DNA of 64,000 nt from Monoplex corrugatus. Taxonomy: Eukaryota > Mollusca > Gastropoda > Littorinimorpha > Ranellidae. A program made the position numbers and the translations under genes. The notes under the pieces are model-generated. The model saw nothing but the letters and a program-made list of their open reading frames with translations. It did no database searches and was not told the DNA's origin. Positions 59,001 to 64,000 of the stretch are shown piece by piece (the first letter of the stretch is position 1; every line of letters starts with the position of its first letter). The stretch lies in contig JAPXFY010000150.1 of assembly GCA_030674185.1 (NCBI GenBank), positions 1 to 64,000 on the forward strand, in the 5' to 3' direction.

Positions 59001-59456
59001 GTAGACCAACAGGTGAACATCCGGTCATACAACATTCGCACAGAGGACGGACGTCAGTACAGAAGGAATCGTCGTCAGCTACGAGACACAACAGAAACGG
59101 AGCTTCAGCAGACAATCAACCCTCAACGACTGGTCCAGAGAAGGATGATTTCTGGAAGACATCAGGAAAGCGACACATCGGGCAAGCAACAGCAAATCAT
59201 CATTCCATCAAAACAGATGCTGGAAGACAACAAGAAAACTGGAACTGGAACAGATGTCAGGACGCCAGCATCGTCTGTCCATGAAAACTCATCTGATCAG
59301 TCACCAGTCATCAAAATGTCTGAGACAACCAGCATCAAGGAGCCAGATGAAGTTATCAAACAAACAAGGACAGGACAACCCGAACCAGTTAGTTCTCCTT
59401 ACAGAACAAGATCTGGAAGACAAAGCAAAAGGCCAGATTTCCTGAAATATGAATGA
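55978..59456 (+). pseudogene. Pol of LTR element copy 2 (protease, RT, RNase H, integrase), multiply broken
   Basis: Frame pieces: 55978-56322 (zinc knuckle and aspartic protease word FLLDTGATTNVMS); 56319-56954 (RT fingers: PTEWISSLVVTTKSNGKVRL, then THLDAKNGFWHVELDED); 56945-57618 after a 14-bp deletion relative to copy 1 (PFGKYRWKRMPFGIS, then VHNDILVFG: the first catalytic Asp is Asn, AAT at 57076); 57576-58100 after a one-base shift near 57470 (RNase H), ending in a TAA where copy 1 has a Glu codon; 58272-59456 (integrase zinc finger, core with D, D and E in ACDIFEHNG, TTDCGTQFTS, NGKAENAVK, and tail). Confidence 0.85.
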
Positions 59457-59693
59457 AACTGAAGACTCTACCACAATCAGATAAACTGAAAGCATTGTGA
59501 AATATGGACATGATGATGATGGATAGTATAATGATCAGAGATAAAATGAGGTGAATGAATGATTGGGCCCTGTGCGTGAGAGAAAGAATGAGTGTTTGTT
59601 AAGTTAATGTTGTGAAAAAGGTAGGAAACATTTCGTATGGACTGAAAGATAGGAAAATGATTTATTGATTTTGTTTCCTTAAAGAAAGGGAGA

Positions 59694-59874
59694 TGTGACG
59701 TGTGTTGACAGTAAACAGCGTGCGGATAACAGCACGGCATGATATTCGTTTAAATGTAACTGAATGCTGTTCACTGTGAAATGTATATATAGTCAGTTGA
59801 GAATCGGACAGGGAGGAGTAAAGACGAAGAAGCATTGCCCTATCTTCCGAGTTGGCTGTAGAAAGAACGAAACA
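59694..59874 (+). repeat. 3' LTR of copy 2
   Basis: Ends GAACGAAACA, followed by the GCCTC duplication. Confidence 0.9.
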
Positions 59875-59967
59875 GCCTCAGACTAAAGCACAAATACACT
59901 TTGATGTATTGCTTATCAACTGCATTTTGTGTAGTTTCAAGATAATGTACGAGACCAACAGATCATT

Positions 59968-60505
59968 TCATCATCATCATCAGGTGCCCTGCTGCATGGC
60001 GTTGGCGATCATGGACTTCCATCTGCCTCTATCTCTCGTTGCCCCTAGCATCTCCCTCACCCTCCCCATCCCCAGCCACTCTGCAAATCCGTCCAGCATT
60101 TTCTACCTGGGTCTACCCAGTGCTCTCTATCCCTCCAGCTTTCCCGTTGTGACCAGGTGCTCCAAATCCCCCTTCTTCCTAAAATGGCCTATAAACGTCT
60201 TTTCCTAATCTTCCTTATGAGTGATCTACTTGTGTCTGTCTCCATCAAGACTGTCTCGTTTGTTTTCTTTGCTGTCCATGGAACCCTCAACATTCTTCTT
60301 AGAAACCACATCTCGGCTGCCTCAATCTTGTTCTGGCTTTATTTGTTGACTGTCCACGCCTCACATCCGTACAACAGTATTGGTTCTATATAACATTCAA
60401 GAACTCTCTTCCTAATGTTAATTGATAGGCATTTGTTGGTAAGAATGCTTGTCATCTTCTTGAATGCTGCTTTGACTTGGCCGATTCTGCCGGCTATTTC
60501 ATCAG
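59968..60505 (-). mobile_element. RTE-type LINE 3' fragment (copy R6)
   Basis: Begins with the CATCAT 3' terminus (59968), then the carboxyl end of the RT ORF to about 60490 (complement of the KTVLMETDT, EAWTVNK and KCLSIN region). Truncated at its 5' side against the LINE fragment at 60505. Confidence 0.85.
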
Positions 60506-60690
60506 ATCATTTACAAGACAAAAACATGTTTTGGATATGGATATATTATGTTCTTTGGAGTTGCTACTACTCAGGCGCTTGGCGAGATGTGATCCACTTC
60601 ATAAGATTGATGTTTCTTTGTTGTTCAGTGAGTTGGTCTATATTCATTGTTCAGTGTGTCCATTCAGCAGGGAGATAATATGAAATATGC
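60505..60690 (+). pseudogene. LINE ORF C-terminal end, second fragment
   Basis: LDMDILCSLELLLLRRLARC, then SLLFSELVYIHCSVCPFSRE. It aligns at the DNA level with 54205-54260 (GAGTTG(C/T)TACTACTCAGG, GCTTGG). It ends in a Cys-x2-Cys-like terminus. Confidence 0.5.
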
Positions 60691-60900
60691 GTGAAACCCC
60701 ATGCCCCCACCCTCGTCCCTCACATTGTATGTATTATGATCCATGACTGATGTGCCTGAAAACTTTCTGAATTCTCTTTTAAGTTACGATATTGTCTTTA
60801 ATGGCGTAAACATGCCAGGTTTAGGTCTTCCTACAAATTTGGAAATATGTATTTCCTCTCTTGCCCTAGACCAACTGTGTTTTAATGACATGGTTTGCTG

Positions 60901-61290
60901 CAGCGCCAATCACCGTGGTGTAGTGATCAGTGCAACGAACTACCGACTAGAAGGTAGTGGGTTCGAATCTCCGTCAGTCCCTTCCGAAAATCATTGTGGG
61001 ATTATTCACTTCCAACTGGCTTCTACCCAGACTTGAGCGTGCTAAGTGCTCATTGCAAAGACTGGGAACCACACAGATAAGTCTCATCCACTTCACGGAT
61101 GTGTCATTGAAAATGTTGCTAAAATCCTTTGCCCAACACTGCGGATGACTGTATTTCTCTGGCATGAATGACGCTAGAGTATATTATCATAGTAAGGATG
61201 GAGTACAGCCCTGTCATGCAGTCTCAATCTTTGATGAAACTCCATAACATCATATGATTAGCATCGTCATCGTCATCTTCATCATCATCG
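60901..61290 (+). mobile_element. tRNA-derived SINE (arm 2 copy)
   Basis: Same A-box-like and B-box-like head as at 6530 (TGGTGTAGTGATC, GGGTTCGAATCTC), same body and ATC/GTC-rich tail. Confidence 0.8.
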
Positions 61291-62479
61291 CATACTTAAA
61301 ACTTTGTCAGCTTCTGTGGTTATTAAAGTGGCCTAGAAAATGGGAGAAACAAACTGAGCACAAAGGAAATCATCATGGCTTGATGATTCTTAAAAAAAAG
61401 TTCTGCTGCACAGTTGTTGTTATCATCCCTGGTCACACCTTAGTTGTGATGCAGCTTTCCTTCAAAAACTATTAGCTTTGGTTCTGTTCAAAGGCGTCAG
61501 CTCGACTGCAGTACATGTGTATAACTCTCGTGTTAAGCACCCTGGCCGCAAATGTTCCTGGGTAATATTTGAAATTTTATCACAAAACTGATTCACGATA
61601 ATCAAAACATAAAATGTATGTGTATTGGACGGATATACCTGGAGAACTATAGGTGCAGAACTCACCGTATTACATTGACTATCTGTAATCACATCTCAGT
61701 TGCTTTTTTTTCTACATAAAGTCCGATAACAATAAAGAAATTAGAGTGATCAGACCGTTCTATTTACATGTTTCTCACTCCTATATCATTTCAAGTATGG
61801 CGTGTAGAGTCTACTGTCTTTTACACACTCTATCTATTCTATGGAATTAATTCAATGAAAAACTTATCCAGGCATAATGTTATCTCAAACAAGCTTTGGT
61901 TCCAGAAATGATTTCAGTGTGTTCAGCATATCTTATTTTCATGTATCGCCAGTACATTTCACCATTTGTACTTATTCCTTGTGACAGCTTGTAATTATTA
62001 TGTAATTATCTTTTCCATTTATTTGTATGAACAAATTTTGTGAACAAAAACAACGTTACGATGATCAAATCATTGTATTTACACGTGTCATATACATGTA
62101 CGTATAAATATCGCTTGGAGGTTTTAAAGTATTCATATATGTATATATACACATATTAATAATCATTTGTAATTAATGATGCAAGTGTCTTGGCCGGTGT
62201 CTTTTTATTGCAAAATTTTGTCATAAAAGTGAACCCAAGATAAACAAAACATACATTCACGTGTGTCGCATTATATCAGTGGAACTATCAACTGTTGTTT
62301 TTTATCATAATTATTATACTATTCACAATTGCTTGAAACTAATGACACAATCAGCTCAGCCATATATCCTCCCACACAAATGCCAATCACAGGAATGAGT
62401 TAGGGTGATTAAATCATATTTACACGTGTCTCACTGCTGTATATCTTTATAAGTGCGACGTATAGAGTTCACCCTATTT
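61291..62479. other. Duplicated unknown DNA between SINE and LINE
   Basis: Matches 6919-7933 and 11514-11717. No coding signal in either arm. Confidence 0.4.
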
Positions 62480-64000
62480 TCATCATAATCATCAGGTGCC
62501 TTGCCGCATGGCGTTGGCGATTATGACTTCCATCTGTCTCTATCTCTTGTTGCCTCAAGTATCTCTTCCATCCTCCTTGTCTTCAGCCACTCTGCAAGTC
62601 CGTCCAGCATCTTCTCCCTGGGTTTACCTGGTGCTCTCCTTCCCTCCAGCTTTCCCGTTGTGACCAGGTGTTCCAATTTCCCTTTCATCATAAAATGGCC
62701 TTTGCATGTTGCCTGCCTTTTTTCTAATCTTCTTTATGAATGATCTTCTTGTGTCTGCCTCCATCAAGACTGTCTCATTTGTTTTCTTTGCTGTCAATGG
62801 AACTCTCAACATCCTTCTTAGAAACCACATATCGGCTGCCTCAATCTTGTTATGACTTTGCTTGTTGACTGTCCACACCTCGCAACCGTACAACAGTATT
62901 GGTTCTATTCAAGAACTCTCTTCCTGATGTTAATTGACAGGCATTTGTTGGTAAGAATGCTTTCCATCTTCTTGAATGCTGTTTTGGCTTGGCCGATTCT
63001 GCGGGTTATTTCTGATGTCCATCTGCCGTCTGGTGAAATGATCGTTCCCAGGTATTTAAATTTATCAACCAGTCTCAAGGTTGTGCTGTTTGCTATTATT
63101 TTGCATGAAGGGATTTCATGTTTTTTACTGATCACCATGACTTCAGTCTTCCTGCTGTTTAGTTCCAACCCCTTACCTTTGCTTTCTATTTCAAGTATAT
63201 TCACGAGGTTTTGTAGGTCCCTTTCACTTTCTGCAATTAGCACGGTGTCATCCGCGTATCGAATGTTGAATATCATTTTTCCTCCAACCTTTAATCCAGG
63301 GTCTTCTTCTAGGTTTCTCAAGATGTTTTCGCTGTAAAGTGAAAACAGATCTGGTGACAAAACACAACCCTGTCTGGCTCCTCTTTTGATATTTTGGAAA
63401 GAGCTTATATCGTTTTTTATTCTCATTGCAGCTGTTTGTTCCCTATACATATTTCTGATTATTCTTAGACTTTTTTCCATTAATATTGAGTCTTTCTAGT
63501 TGGTTGATCAATTCTTCATGTCTTACCCGATCGAAAGCCTTGGTATAGTCAACAAAGCATAAATATAAATCCTTGTTCACCTCGATTGACCTCTCTATAT
63601 GATAGATCTTAGGATGTATATGGCATTAATAGTTCCTTTCCTTCCCACAAATCCACATTGTTCATCTGCCATTTTTTTTGATTCTATTCCTTGTCCACAT
63701 CATGATTCTTATTAATAGGATCTTGGTCACATGACTCATCTAACTGATTGTGCGATGGAGTTCGCATTCTATGGCCCCTGTCTTCTTTGGAAGTGCAATG
63801 AAAATAGATTTTGACATATCTTTGGGGAATTTTCCAGTGTCGTAGATTTCATTTAGGAGGAATGTTATTTTTTCTATACTAAATTCCTCCAGGGCTTCAA
63901 TCATCTATGTGGTAATGTTGTCTGGTCCTGGGGCTTTTCCTGTTTTCATCATTTTCAAAGCTTTTCCTGTTTTCATCTTTCATTATGGATGGTCCTTCAA
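62480..64000 (-). mobile_element. RTE-type LINE (copy R7, partner of R2), continues past the window
   Basis: The minus frame 62905-63480 (191 codons) is the best RT piece of this family here: SLRIIRNMYREQTAAMRIKN, GARQGCVLSPDLFSLYSENI, the catalytic FNIRYADDTVLIAESERD, GLELNSRKTEVMVISKK and LGTIISPDGRWTSE. The carboxyl part is at 62624-62893 in another frame. It duplicates R2 at 11.7-13.3 kb with few differences. Confidence 0.85.

Larger units (their letters stand above)
55047..59874 (+). mobile_element. Ty3/gypsy-like LTR retrotransposon, copy 2 (4.83 kb)
   Basis: Flanked by a GCCTC duplication (55042-55046 and 59875-59879). It has 181-bp LTRs differing at 3 positions by my count, the same primer-binding site at 55228, gag, pol and a purine tract at 59681-59693. 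It retains the gag-protease-RT stretch lost from copy 1, but at least four frame changes, a stop and an altered RT catalytic residue disable it. Confidence 0.9.
60800..64000. repeat. Segmental duplication, arm 2 (no L2 insertion), runs off the window
   Basis: Collinear with 6422-7933 plus 11514-13250. At 62275 the sequence ttatatcagtggaactatca is the uninterrupted counterpart of the L2 insertion point. Confidence 0.8.

Overview
The window is metazoan, and most likely molluscan (gastropod-like). It is AT-rich and microsatellite-laden, with sparse coding. The only host-type genes are two tandem minus-strand receptors built like the GRL101 receptor of the snail Lymnaea (C-type lectin, LDL-receptor class A, leucine-rich repeat and seven-transmembrane parts). 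Almost everything else is transposable elements, tandem repeats and unexplained intergenic DNA. No bacterial, organellar, rRNA, CRISPR or true tRNA genes were seen.

Layout. 1-6.4 kb: repeat fragments, microsatellites, a minisatellite and a degenerate RTE-type LINE. 6.4-15.1 kb: the first arm of a segmental duplication (tRNA-derived SINE, unknown DNA, RTE LINE), split by a 3.58 kb L2/CR1-type LINE. The second arm (60.8-64 kb) carries the uninterrupted empty site. 15.1-17.6 kb: another RTE fragment. 17.6-22.4 kb: a 4.84 kb unit bounded by 34-bp terminal inverted repeats that encloses a decayed DUF7869-like gene with a possible D-D-E triad. I consider this the best candidate for an undescribed mobile element. 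22.4-23.8 kb: a Tc1/mariner element with DD41D spacing, abutting it. 24.4-28.5 kb: a Ty3/gypsy-like LTR retrotransposon with an inverted copy of its own 3' end patched into gag-pol. 29.9-32.9 kb and 40.6-44.9 kb: the two receptor genes. 33-39 kb, between them: a nested pile of LINE fragments, one flanked by a 52-bp target-site duplication. 45.7-48.7 kb: a nearly full-length RTE LINE. 53.8-54.9 kb: a LINE C-terminal fragment and a TTAA-flanked MITE. 55.0-59.9 kb: a second, longer copy of the LTR element. 60-64 kb: RTE and LINE fragments and the second duplication arm.

Nearly all mobile-element ORFs are broken by stops or frameshifts, and both receptors are too. The LTR pairs differ at only 2-3 sites, so transposition here is recent. 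Family names rest on remembered motifs, not on database searches.
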